From JAZSNA01 sp045536135 (GTDB lineage Bacteria; Pseudomonadota; Alphaproteobacteria; CAAHEQ01; UBA3637): DNA of 26,646 nucleotides. Each line of letters begins with the position of its first letter. The first letter of the stretch is position 1. A program made the translations under genes and the position numbers. Where the stretch lies: assembly GCA_045536135.1 (NCBI GenBank), contig JAZSNA010000015.1, positions 1-26,646 on the forward strand. Reading direction: 5' to 3'. This document shows, one piece after another, positions 15,778 through 23,238 of the stretch. The notes beneath the pieces are model-generated. The model worked only from the letters and a program-made list of their open reading frames with translations. It ran no database searches and was not told the origin of the DNA.

Positions 15778-16104
15778 ATGAATTTAATTAAAAAAACGAT
15801 GCCATTTTTGGTTATGGCGATTATTGTCGGTCTTGTCTTTTTCTGTGGTGATGCCATGGCAGACGGCATTTTTAGTTCAGCCACAAAGAAAGCTGCAGAA
15901 GCTTTTGAATCCACTAAAAAAATTATCTTTATTGTGGGTGGTTTCGGTTTGATCGTAATTGCTTTGGCTGCCATTTTCGGAAAGATGAAATGGTCTACCT
16001 TTGTATTTTTATTAATCGGTTTAGCTATTGTGGCTGCCGCCGGTGCAATTGTGGAATATGCCGCCGGTGCAAAACCAGACAGTATTTCAGATACATTTAA
16101 GTAA
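15778..16104 (+). CDS. VirB2/TrbC-like pilin, copy 2
   Basis: The 108-residue twin of the gene at 15212-15553. It has a signal peptide ending AMA-DG, then two membrane helices around the basic loop GKMKW, ending SDTFK without the glycine-rich extension of copy 1. The ATG at 15778 is chosen over the in-frame ATG at 15763. The AAAGGA ribosome binding site (15766-15771) lies between them, six bases before 15778, and this start aligns with the paralogue's N-terminus. It is transcribed from the strong cassette promoter and closed by the terminator shared with dnaG. By family it would form a filament or channel subunit in the envelope. No secretion genes are adjacent. Confidence 0.75.
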   Translation: MNLIKKTMPFLVMAIIVGLVFFCGDAMADGIFSSATKKAAEAFESTKKIIFIVGGFGLIVIALAAIFGKMKWSTFVFLLIGLAIVAAAGAIVEYAAGAKPDSISDTFK

Positions 16105-16120
16105 AACGTATCTATTTTTT

Positions 16121-16151
16121 AAAAGGCATATCCGTCGGATATGCCTTTTTT
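16121..16151. terminator. Bidirectional terminator between pilin copy 2 and dnaG
   Basis: A perfect 13-bp stem AAAAGGCATATCC / GGATATGCCTTTT around a 3-base loop, with T runs on both strands. It begins 16 bases after the pilin stop. On the other strand the dnaG stop codon (16150-16152) touches the base of the hairpin. Confidence 0.88.
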
Positions 16152-17865
16152 ATAATACATCCAATAAATTTTGTTTTTCTTCTTTTAACAAATTAATTTT
16201 TTCCAACAATTCCGTCGTCGGATTTTGCCTATATTCCACCCAAAGCGCCTCTATTTCACTTTGAAGTTTTTTTATTGATAAAGCCGACAGTTTTTGTTCA
16301 ATTTCATGGGCGATTTCATCCGTGCTTTTGGCATGAAAATTCAAAGCCTCCACCGCCGGAAAAACAACCCGCCATTGACTTTCCGTCAAGGCCGATTTAA
16401 AATCCCGACAACCGTCAATCAACAAAGACATAATTTGTCCGAACAAATCGCTTTGATATTCCAAGGCCAATATTCCCTCCAAATACCTTGCACAAACAGT
16501 CGGATATTTGATAATATACGCCATCATAATCTTTTCATTTTCATCCGCCGGCATTTTTAACCGTTTGACTACGGGTGTCTGGGGGTGTTTTTTTTGACCC
16601 CCTTTTACATTTTGCCCGAATAAGTTCATTAAATGTTCCAAATAAAAGCGACGAACTTTTTCATCTTTAATCAAATAACAATTTTTTTCGATTTCAGTTT
16701 GAGCCAACGCCTTTTTTTCCGGTGTCGTTAACGGATACATATCCATAATATGACGAAACAACAAATCACTTAAAGGAATTGAAGTCATTAAAAACCGCCG
16801 AAATTCATCCACTCCACGTTGACGAATAAACTCATCCGGATCCATCTTATTGGGCAAGAAGCAAAACTTTAAAGATTTACCGGCCCGTATCATCGGCAAA
16901 GCCCGATTCATCGCCCGAATCGCCGCCCGCTGACCGGCATTATCGCCATCAAAACAAATCAAAGGCTCGTCCACACTTTTCCAAAGCAAAGATAATTGAT
17001 TTTCAGTCAACGCCGTCCCTAGCGGGGCAACGACATTTTCAATTCCGGCTTGATGAAGTGCAATAACATCCATATATCCTTCAACCAATAAAACAGCTCC
17101 TTTTTCACGAATCCTGTTTTTAGCCAAAGATAATCCGTACACTTGAAAACCTTTTTTAAAAATAAGTGTTTCCGGTGAATTTAAATATTTCGGTTCGCTT
17201 TTATCCATGACCCGGCCGCCGAATGCATTCACACGCCCCTTTTGGTCCATAATCGGAAAGATTATCCGATCCCGAAAATAATCATACCCCAAATGAGGCG
17301 GATTGTTTGATTTCCCCATCAATCCGACCCCCATTAACTCTTCTTCCGAATACCCTTTATTCAGCAAATATTTAAACAGAGAATTATCCCTCGGTGCATA
17401 CCCCAAACGAAATGTCTTGATAACCTTTTCATTTAATCCGCGGTGAAATAAATATTTTTGGGCTTCTGCACCTTTGGGCGACGATAAACATTTTTCGAAA
17501 TAAAGACAAGCCTGTTCCATAATATCAAATAATCTGGATATTTTTTGCCGATCTTTTTGTTCTTCGGTTTTATTTTCCGGCATTGACAAGCCGACAGAGT
17601 TGGCTAAATACTCCACAGCCTCTGGAAAAGGCATTTTCTCACAATCGACTAAAAACGAGATCGCATCGCCATGAGCCCCACAACCGAAGCAATGGTAAAA
17701 ACCTTTTTCTTCACTGACGGTAAAAGAGGGCGTTTTTTCCTTATGAAAAGGGCATAACCCCGTATATTCATTGCCCCGCTTAGTTAACTTGACACGTCTG
17801 GACACAATGTTTTGGAGAGAGATTCGAGATCGTATTAAATCCAAAAACCCCGTATCAAAAGACAT
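16150..17865 (-). CDS. dnaG: DNA primase
   Basis: Synthesises RNA primers for lagging-strand replication in contact with the DnaB helicase. The 571 residues contain the zinc-binding domain (Cys38, His41, Cys59, Cys62 in LCPFHKEKTPSF and HCFGCG), the catalytic core with DRIIFPIMDQKGRVNAFGGR, and the TOPRIM part with LLVEGYMDVIALHQAG and the metal-binding CFDGDNAGQ. The C-terminal helicase-binding region is present but the protein is at the short end for the family. It starts directly after the yqeY stop with no gap, so the two are coupled. The rpoD gene that often follows dnaG is absent; a convergent pilin gene is there instead. Confidence 0.97.
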   Translation of the reverse strand: MSFDTGFLDLIRSRISLQNIVSRRVKLTKRGNEYTGLCPFHKEKTPSFTVSEEKGFYHCFGCGAHGDAISFLVDCEKMPFPEAVEYLANSVGLSMPENKTEEQKDRQKISRLFDIMEQACLYFEKCLSSPKGAEAQKYLFHRGLNEKVIKTFRLGYAPRDNSLFKYLLNKGYSEEELMGVGLMGKSNNPPHLGYDYFRDRIIFPIMDQKGRVNAFGGRVMDKSEPKYLNSPETLIFKKGFQVYGLSLAKNRIREKGAVLLVEGYMDVIALHQAGIENVVAPLGTALTENQLSLLWKSVDEPLICFDGDNAGQRAAIRAMNRALPMIRAGKSLKFCFLPNKMDPDEFIRQRGVDEFRRFLMTSIPLSDLLFRHIMDMYPLTTPEKKALAQTEIEKNCYLIKDEKVRRFYLEHLMNLFGQNVKGGQKKHPQTPVVKRLKMPADENEKIMMAYIIKYPTVCARYLEGILALEYQSDLFGQIMSLLIDGCRDFKSALTESQWRVVFPAVEALNFHAKSTDEIAHEIEQKLSALSIKKLQSEIEALWVEYRQNPTTELLEKINLLKEEKQNLLDVL

Positions 17866-18321
17866 TTAAGACAGCATTCCTTTGATTAAACCGGAGGCCA
17901 CGCCAAAATCCATTTGACCGTTATATTTAGCCTTTAATGCCCCCATCACTTTACCCATATCCTTGATACCGGATGCACCGGTTTGAGCCACAATCTCCAC
18001 AATCGCATTTTTTATTTCATCTTCACTCATCTGCTTTGGTAAAAAGGAGGCAATCAAATCAATTTCCCCTTGTTCCTTTTGAATTAAATCTTCCCGATTT
18101 CCCTGACGATACATTTCAACGGATTCTTTACGTTGTTTAATCATTGTTTGAAGCAAAGCCATAATTTCGCCGTCATTGGCACCATCAGTCCGTCCGCTGG
18201 GACGCAATTCAATATCCTTATCCTTTATTTTTGAATTAATCATACGTAAAGTTGCACAAGCAACCATATCTTTATTTTTCATCGCTTCAACCAAACGATT
18301 TTTAATTTCTTCCCGCAACAT
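17866..18321 (-). CDS. GatB/YqeY domain protein
   Basis: A 151-residue protein of the YqeY family, related to the tail domain of GatB, the tRNA-dependent amidotransferase subunit. Typical parts are LREEIKNRLVEAMKNKDMVACATLRMI at the start, the EMYRQGNREDL and EQGEIDLIASFLPKQMSEDEI blocks, and the C-terminal MGKVMGALKAKYNGQMDFGVASGLIK. The cellular role of the free-standing protein is not well defined; tRNA binding is inferred from GatB. It sits 11 bases after a prepilin-like gene and abuts dnaG, the usual alphaproteobacterial partner. A GGGGGG-type ribosome binding site precedes the ATG. Confidence 0.92.
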   Translation of the reverse strand: MLREEIKNRLVEAMKNKDMVACATLRMINSKIKDKDIELRPSGRTDGANDGEIMALLQTMIKQRKESVEMYRQGNREDLIQKEQGEIDLIASFLPKQMSEDEIKNAIVEIVAQTGASGIKDMGKVMGALKAKYNGQMDFGVASGLIKGMLS

Positions 18322-18332
18322 TTAATCCCCCC

Positions 18333-18770
18333 CTAAAAATGAAAATAGTACTTAAATTGATTACCGGATATAAAACACTTATCCCCCAACTTAACATCAT
18401 GACCATTGACAAAGACATCCGTTGCATATTTTGACGGATTTTGTTCCAAATAATGACAAATATAATCCGGCACCTGAGAAATTGTTATTGTAAATTGAGT
18501 TTCGGATAACTTATAAACCACCGTTCTTAAATTTTTAATAATCGGAAAAGTTTTTTCCATTAACGATGTATCCAAAACACCCATCGGCGCCGTAGTATAA
18601 TTAGAAGAAATCTCCAACGACAATTTATTGATTTGATTTACAATTTTATTTCCGGCCCGAGCCATTGTAATGCGATCAATCGCAAAAAACAAAGCTCCCC
18701 CGGCCAATAAAGCAAAAAACAAAACCAAAATCATATTAACGGTTGATTCGCCACCTTGTCTGATCTTCAT
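18333..18770 (-). CDS. Small prepilin-like exported protein
   Basis: This 145-residue protein starts MKIRQGGESTVNMILVLFFA, a short basic leader ending in Gly followed by a hydrophobic helix (about 12-31), as in type IV prepilins and pseudopilins. Aligned with the pseudopilin at the end of the window (G-RSMVEM against G-ESTVNM), the usual Glu at mature position 5 is Asn here. Cleavage or assembly may therefore differ. The rest is a small globular domain with two cysteines (VPDYICHYL and GDKCFIS) that could pair. A possible promoter is TTGATT (18814-18819) with TAAACT (18792-18797), and AAAGGGG precedes the ATG. It heads the transcription unit with yqeY and dnaG. No specific family is recognised. 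Confidence 0.6.
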   Translation of the reverse strand: MKIRQGGESTVNMILVLFFALLAGGALFFAIDRITMARAGNKIVNQINKLSLEISSNYTTAPMGVLDTSLMEKTFPIIKNLRTVVYKLSETQFTITISQVPDYICHYLEQNPSKYATDVFVNGHDVKLGDKCFISGNQFKYYFHF

Positions 18771-18791
18771 GATATAACCCCTTTGGTTATT

Positions 18792-18819
18792 AGTTTACTA
18801 CTTTAAATGATAAAATCAA
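18792..18819 (-). promoter_or_regulatory. Possible promoter of the prepilin-like/yqeY/dnaG unit
   Basis: Minus strand: TTGATT (18814-18819), 16-bp spacer, TAAACT (18792-18797). The match is modest. It is offered because no other candidate lies in the gap and the genes downstream are nearly contiguous. Confidence 0.35.
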
Positions 18820-18829
18820 GATTTTTTTT

Positions 18830-18860
18830 AAAAAAAGCCCCGATTTTCGGGGCCTTTTTT
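18830..18860 (-). terminator. Terminator of rpmB
   Basis: A perfect 7-bp stem GCCCCGA/TCGGGGC (18837-18843 and 18847-18853) with a 3-base loop. Seven T follow on the minus strand, just past the rpmB stop. T runs on both strands mean it could act in both directions. Confidence 0.85.
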
Positions 18861-19151
18861 TTATTTTTCAGCTTTTTGCTTTTTTAATAAAGATTTTTTG
18901 ATTTCCTTGGCCTCGGCCGAAAGTTTTGAATTCGGTGTATCCAACAAGTATTTATCCAATCCGCCATTTTTTTCAACAGTTCTTAAACCACGTGTTGAAA
19001 TAGTCAAATGAAAAATCTTTCTTAAAATTTCACTCATCAATGAAGCTTTTTGCAAATTGGGTTCAAACCGCCGTTTTACACGATTATTCGCATGGGAAAC
19101 TCTATTCCCAACAGCCGTTTTACGACCAGAAACTAAACATTTTTTACTCAT
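18861..19151 (-). CDS. rpmB: 50S ribosomal protein L28
   Basis: L28 is a component of the large ribosomal subunit. The 96 residues begin MSKKCLVSGRKTAVGNRVSH and continue with NNRVKRRFEPNLQ, the conserved L28 core, then IFHLTISTRGLRTVEKNGG and a Lys-rich tail. The start is taken at the ATG at 19151. The in-frame ATG at 19181 would add ten residues not found in the family and overlaps the promoter's -10 box. Its own promoter overlaps the end of gltX, and a strong terminator follows, so it is a single-gene unit. Length is within the range of alphaproteobacterial L28. Confidence 0.95.
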   Translation of the reverse strand: MSKKCLVSGRKTAVGNRVSHANNRVKRRFEPNLQKASLMSEILRKIFHLTISTRGLRTVEKNGGLDKYLLDTPNSKLSAEAKEIKKSLLKKQKAEK

Positions 19152-19182
19152 TTTTTCCAACCCTTTCTTTATCAGTATCACT

Positions 19183-19211
19183 TATTTACACGAAAACATT
19201 TAAAAAGTCAA
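19183..19211 (-). promoter_or_regulatory. Promoter of rpmB
   Basis: Minus strand: -35 TTGACT (19206-19211), 17-bp spacer, -10 TAAATA (19183-19188). The -35 overlaps the gltX stop codon. The leader is about 25 bases. Confidence 0.6.
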
Positions 19212-20821
19212 GCTTTTTTTACATTTAATCGTTCAACAACCCTTTCATACCCTAAAACATGCATAACTTCCCATAAATCCGGCGACTGTTCCCGTCCCGT
19301 TATCGCCAAGCGAATAATCCGAGCCACATCGGCGACAGAGCCTTTATATTGATCCGGATTTTGTTTGTATTCTTTCATATCCGAACAATACCCCATCTTT
19401 TCAGCCAACGCTTTAACACCATTAAACCAAGCCTGTTTATCATCAGCTTCACTATAAATATCCGCATACGCCGATAAAACTTCTTTTTCATGTTCCGATA
19501 AAGTCGGTGGAACGAACTCATCATCAAAGAAAAAAGCAATCTCTTGATGAATATCTGCAAAAGTTGTAATATCTTTCCGAACTTTTTTCACATTTTCCCG
19601 TTCAATATTCAAAGCCCGTATTACATCATCCTTATATTGATTCATTTTATCTGCCCACGGTTTATCAAAACGGGTGGCCCATTCATATCCTTGATTAAAC
19701 AATTCCTCGGCCCTCATCCGTCCGATGACCTCTTTGGATATAGAAGCTAATTTCACAAAATCAAAAAGAGCACCGGATTTATTCAATTTATTAAAAGACA
19801 ATTGAAATTGTGTATTCGGCAATGTCGGATTTTGACGTCGCCAATCTTCGAAATTGGAATTAGCCAAGTTCAACAAATACTCAACAACCGCTTGTTTGGG
19901 GTACCCGTTTTGCCCGAAATAAGCCAAATTCGCTTCCGGATCCAATCTTTTGGACAGTTTTCGTTTTGCCCCATTATCCATTTTTTGTATCGTGGACAAA
20001 TGAGCATATTTCGGCGCTCTCCAACCGGCCGAAGTAAATAATTGAATATGAAGCGGTAAAGACGAAAACCATTCATCCCCCCGAATCACATGTGTCGTTC
20101 CCATAAAATGATCATCAATTAAATGAGCAAAATGATAAGTCGGCAATCCGTCTGATTTAAAAATAACAATATCCAAGTCATTTTGCGGGAATTCCCGTTT
20201 TCCCCGTATTAAATCTTCAACAATTATCTTTTTACTGTAATCCCCCGGAGATTTAAAGCGAATAATGGGTTTCAGACCGGATTTAATTTTTTCGACAATC
20301 TCATCTTCGGATAAATTTCGACATTTGGCATAACCGGCATAATACCCCGTCCGAATTTTATGAGCCTGTTGTTTTTGGTGCTCGGCGTCCAATTCTTCTT
20401 CCGAGCAAAAACACGGATAGGCCAAATCACGACGTAAAAATTCAGCCACATAAGCCTTATAAATTTCCGCCCGCTGGCTTTGAGTATAGGGCCCATAAGC
20501 ACCTTCGTTATACGGAGCCTCATCCACTGGAATTTCATAATCTTTCAAGGTATCAAAAATCAATTCTACCGCCCCATCCGTTTTTCGTTTTTGATCGGTA
20601 TCTTCAATCCGCAATAAAAATAACCCACCACTTTGATGAGCCAATCGTTCATTAATTAAAACCGTTGACAATCCACCGATATGGAAAAATCCGGTCGGGC
20701 TGGGACCGAAGCGAGAAACGATGACATCTTTTGCCAATTGCCGTGGCGGATATTTTTTTTCAATTTCGCCGACGGATAAAACATCTTTACCCAAGATTAA
20801 ATCAATAATTTCCTGTTTCAT
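19208..20821 (-). CDS. gltX: Glutamate-tRNA ligase, Clostridia-like long form
   Basis: Charges tRNA-Glu with glutamate. The 537 residues carry the class I HIGH motif in GPSPTGFFHIGG (39-50) and the KMSKS counterpart KRKLSKR, with RIEDTDQKR and the EGAYGPYTQSQR segment between them. The protein is some 65 residues longer than usual proteobacterial GltX. It has an N-terminal extension (about 1-33, with EIEKKYPPRQLAK) and internal blocks such as FEDWRRQNPT that I remember from Clostridia. That points to acquisition by horizontal transfer or replacement of the native gene. Whether a second gltX exists elsewhere is unknown. It has its own promoter after tolA. A glutaminyl ligase is less likely, given the overall match to GltX. 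Confidence 0.92.
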   Translation of the reverse strand: MKQEIIDLILGKDVLSVGEIEKKYPPRQLAKDVIVSRFGPSPTGFFHIGGLSTVLINERLAHQSGGLFLLRIEDTDQKRKTDGAVELIFDTLKDYEIPVDEAPYNEGAYGPYTQSQRAEIYKAYVAEFLRRDLAYPCFCSEEELDAEHQKQQAHKIRTGYYAGYAKCRNLSEDEIVEKIKSGLKPIIRFKSPGDYSKKIIVEDLIRGKREFPQNDLDIVIFKSDGLPTYHFAHLIDDHFMGTTHVIRGDEWFSSLPLHIQLFTSAGWRAPKYAHLSTIQKMDNGAKRKLSKRLDPEANLAYFGQNGYPKQAVVEYLLNLANSNFEDWRRQNPTLPNTQFQLSFNKLNKSGALFDFVKLASISKEVIGRMRAEELFNQGYEWATRFDKPWADKMNQYKDDVIRALNIERENVKKVRKDITTFADIHQEIAFFFDDEFVPPTLSEHEKEVLSAYADIYSEADDKQAWFNGVKALAEKMGYCSDMKEYKQNPDQYKGSVADVARIIRLAITGREQSPDLWEVMHVLGYERVVERLNVKKA

Positions 20822-20845
20822 TTTTATTCCTTTATAACTAAACTT

Positions 20846-20874
20846 CTTTTATTCAAATTTTCAAAAAAAGTCAA
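20846..20874 (-). promoter_or_regulatory. Promoter of gltX
   Basis: Minus strand: -35 TTGACT (20869-20874), 17-bp spacer, -10 TAAAAG (20846-20851). The site sits directly after the tolA stop. AAAGGA precedes the ATG at 20821. Confidence 0.45.
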
Positions 20875-20877
20875 GTA

Positions 20878-21720
20878 TTAAAACACCGTCCCGTTTCTCG
20901 GAGAAAAAGTAAAATTGATTTCATTCCAGTCAGAATAATTTTGTGAATATTTCTTTGGAAAAATCAAAAACGGAGATTCGTCACCCAGACTGTCACAAAT
21001 TAAAATGGCCCGTCTGGCACTTTCAGACAAAATTTTGAAACTTTGTTGATATTGAGGATAATCATCTTCGTTTAAAATCATCACATTTCCGACACGACCG
21101 TCCTGATGAAGGGAGACTTTGATTTTAATCCGAATTTCATCAATACCGGCCATACCGATATCAACCAACCAATTTTGACGTATCTTTTCCGAAATAAAGT
21201 CAACTTCACTGACCGTCAAATTATTCATCAACCCTCCGCCATGTCCTTTTACATTTTTATGTGTCAAAGGACCGATTTTTTCCGGAATTTGATTAATCAT
21301 ATCTTCCAACTCATTTTTCTGCCCCAGCTGATCAATTTCTTTGATTAAATCATCCAGCTCCTTGGAAGGGGGAATGATTGTTTGAAGTGGTAATTTATCT
21401 GAAACCGAGCTGTTTTTTGAGGGCGATTTTTTTTCTTCTTTTTGTGGGGCCGCCTTTGTGGGTAAAGGCATTGCCTTTTTAACTTTACTTTTTTGAGTTG
21501 ATTCCTTTTTTTTCTGTCCAGCCTTTTTAATGACTTTTTTCAAAGCTTTTTGTGTTGCATTTTTATCGGGGGTTAAACTGGTTTTATCGGAAATTTTCAT
21601 TTGAGTTAAATCAATAATAACCGGTACGGGAGGCGGAACATCCCGAACCTTTGGAGTAATATTAATCCCCAAAAGTATCAAAATCAAAATATGAAAAATC
21701 AACGAGAAAAAAAAAGGCAT
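20878..21720 (-). CDS. tolA: Tol-Pal system protein TolA
   Basis: Links the inner-membrane TolQ-TolR motor to TolB and Pal at the outer membrane, supporting envelope constriction. The 280 residues have the TolA layout: an N-terminal membrane helix (about 4-20, FFSLIFHILILILLGI), a PPPVPVIIDL segment, a long Lys/Ser/Pro-rich periplasmic region (about 45-120) and a C-terminal domain III (about 165-280, SEVDFISEKIRQNWLV and VSLHQDGRVGNVMIL). It starts 4 bases after the tolR stop. A final DWNEINFTFSPRNG resembles the closing strand of TolA/TonB domains. The tolB and pal genes that usually follow are replaced here by gltX. Confidence 0.9.
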   Translation of the reverse strand: MPFFFSLIFHILILILLGINITPKVRDVPPPVPVIIDLTQMKISDKTSLTPDKNATQKALKKVIKKAGQKKKESTQKSKVKKAMPLPTKAAPQKEEKKSPSKNSSVSDKLPLQTIIPPSKELDDLIKEIDQLGQKNELEDMINQIPEKIGPLTHKNVKGHGGGLMNNLTVSEVDFISEKIRQNWLVDIGMAGIDEIRIKIKVSLHQDGRVGNVMILNEDDYPQYQQSFKILSESARRAILICDSLGDESPFLIFPKKYSQNYSDWNEINFTFSPRNGTVF

Positions 21721-21724
21721 CCCC

Positions 21725-22159
21725 CTATTCCCTTGACTGTTTTGGCGTCATTGCCTGTATATCCGTTTTAAGACCGACCTGATTAAATCCGGCATTTCGT
21801 ATCATTCCCATCAGTTCGACAACCGTTCCGTAAGAAGCATTTTTATCTCCGGATATCATAATCTGAATTTTGGGATTAGCATTTAATATCGCCGATATTT
21901 TGGGCAATATCTGATTCCAATCCGCCTTTTCTTGTCCGATAAAAATCTGTCCGCTTTTATCTACGGATAAATCTAAAATTTGGATTTCTTCTTGCACGGT
22001 TTTCCCGTCTCCTTTTGGCAAATCCAACTTCATGGACGAAGTTAAAACCGGAGCCGTAATCATAAAAATCGCCAACAAAGACATCATCACATCAATCAAG
22101 GATGTCATATTAATTTCGCAAGATTTGGAATGATGAAATCTCTTTTTTCTATACCTCAT
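21725..22159 (-). CDS. tolR: Tol-Pal system protein TolR (ExbD family)
   Basis: A motor subunit that converts the proton gradient into force on TolA. The 144 residues have a basic cytoplasmic start, one membrane helix (about 21-40) with the key proton-conducting Asp23 in SLIDVMMSLLAIFMI, then the conserved LDLPKGDGK and a periplasmic domain with QIFIGQEKADW and KASYGTVVELMGMIRNAG. It overlaps tolQ by ATGA and precedes tolA by 4 bases. An ExbD role in iron uptake is possible by family alone, but the neighbours settle it as TolR. Confidence 0.95.
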   Translation of the reverse strand: MRYRKKRFHHSKSCEINMTSLIDVMMSLLAIFMITAPVLTSSMKLDLPKGDGKTVQEEIQILDLSVDKSGQIFIGQEKADWNQILPKISAILNANPKIQIMISGDKNASYGTVVELMGMIRNAGFNQVGLKTDIQAMTPKQSRE

Positions 22160-22842
22160 TCGCCATCCCCACCGATATCCGATTGACGACTGATAATGGA
22201 TAATAATTCTTCGGAAAAAGTATCCATTTGCACGGCTATTCTGTCAATATCATGTGCAAATTTATTATGAGCCACCAAGGCCGGTATCGCTGCGATTAAT
22301 CCGACCGCCGTCGTTAACAATGCCTCTGCCACACCGGGGGCCACCGATGCAATATTTGTAGACCCGCTTGACCCGATTGCATTAAAAGAATCCATAATTC
22401 CCCATACCGTTCCGAAAAGTCCCAATAACGGCGAGACGGAACCTGTTGAAGACAAAACCAACATTTTTCTGTTTAATTTATCAATCTCGTTATCTATTGT
22501 AATTTGCATGGCCCTTTCGACTCTTTCCAAAACAGAAACGCCCGTTTTGGAATTTTTAGAATGCGACACTCTTTTTAATTCCTTCATAGCAGATAAGAAA
22601 ATCGCCCCGATGGGATTATCCGACCGATTATTCATTTTGCTCCAAATATCATCCAGCGAAGTCCCCGACCAAAACCGATCTTCAAATTTCTTAATTTTTT
22701 TCTTCATTTGTCGAAAAGACAAAACTTTTTCAAAAATAATTGCCCAACACCAAACCGATAAAAAGAGCAATAATAAAACCAAGATTTTCATAAATAAATC
22801 CGAATGATTAAACATTCCCATCACAGACATAGAATTATTCAT
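22156..22842 (-). CDS. tolQ: Tol-Pal system protein TolQ (MotA/TolQ/ExbB family)
   Basis: The channel-forming partner of TolR. The 228 residues show a first membrane helix (about 17-38, MKILVLLLLFLSVWCWAIIF), a cytoplasmic loop with a helical ERVERAMQITIDNEIDKL segment, and the paired helices containing LLGLFGTVWGIMDSFNAI and the conserved APGVAEALLTTAVGLIAAIPAL. It lies 3 bases after ybgC with AAAGGA six bases before the ATG, and overlaps tolR by ATGA. Length and motifs are normal for the family. Confidence 0.95.
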   Translation of the reverse strand: MNNSMSVMGMFNHSDLFMKILVLLLLFLSVWCWAIIFEKVLSFRQMKKKIKKFEDRFWSGTSLDDIWSKMNNRSDNPIGAIFLSAMKELKRVSHSKNSKTGVSVLERVERAMQITIDNEIDKLNRKMLVLSSTGSVSPLLGLFGTVWGIMDSFNAIGSSGSTNIASVAPGVAEALLTTAVGLIAAIPALVAHNKFAHDIDRIAVQMDTFSEELLSIISRQSDIGGDGE

Positions 22843-22845
22843 CTT

Positions 22846-23238
22846 TTATCCTTTCAACAACAAGTTTCTTAATTCATCCGGTATACGTGTCGGCTTCAAA
22901 GACTTTGATACAAAAACCACAACGAAATCCATTTCCACCAAGACCGTATCATCACGATAAAGGACTTGATGCAATTTGATTGAAGTTGCGCCAACTTCCG
23001 CCACTATTGTTTCCATCCTTAACAAATCATCCAATTTTGCCGGTGCCCGATAACTGATAGAGGCATGGCGCATAACTCCCATTCCGCCCAAATCAGCCAT
23101 TTTTTCATGAGACATTCCCATTTCACGCAACATTTCTGTTCTGGCCCGTTCTGCGAAACGAAAATAATTGGCATAATAGACAATACCCATGGCATCTGTA
23201 TCTTCATAATATACCCGAAAGTTCATTTTATATATCAT
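22846..23238 (-). CDS. ybgC: Acyl-CoA thioesterase YbgC of the tol cluster
   Basis: A hot-dog-fold thioesterase that acts on acyl-CoA or acyl-ACP and is a regular first member of tol operons. The catalytic Asp is in YYEDTDAMGIVYYANYF; further blocks are RARTEMLREMGMS and SISYRAPAKLDDLLRMET. I place the start at the ATG at 23238 (130 residues), which has GAGG seven bases upstream. This start overlaps the ruvB stop by 11 bases. A longer frame from 23253 has no such site, and a shorter ATG at 23226 is possible. The C-terminus ends normally for the family. Confidence 0.93.
   Translation of the reverse strand: MIYKMNFRVYYEDTDAMGIVYYANYFRFAERARTEMLREMGMSHEKMADLGGMGVMRHASISYRAPAKLDDLLRMETIVAEVGATSIKLHQVLYRDDTVLVEMDFVVVFVSKSLKPTRIPDELRNLLLKG

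Larger units (their letters stand above)
15290..16030. repeat. Inverted repeat formed by the two pilin genes
   Basis: The coding parts at about 15290-15505 and 15815-16030 are about 90% identical in opposite orientation, separated by roughly 310 bases that hold both signal-peptide starts and both promoters. Recombination between the arms would flip this middle part and exchange promoters between the two C-terminal tails. Confidence 0.7.

Noticed and set aside
15290..16030. The inverted repeat as the ends of an insertion sequence.
   Set aside because: The arms are the coding parts of two pilin genes and no transposase lies between them.
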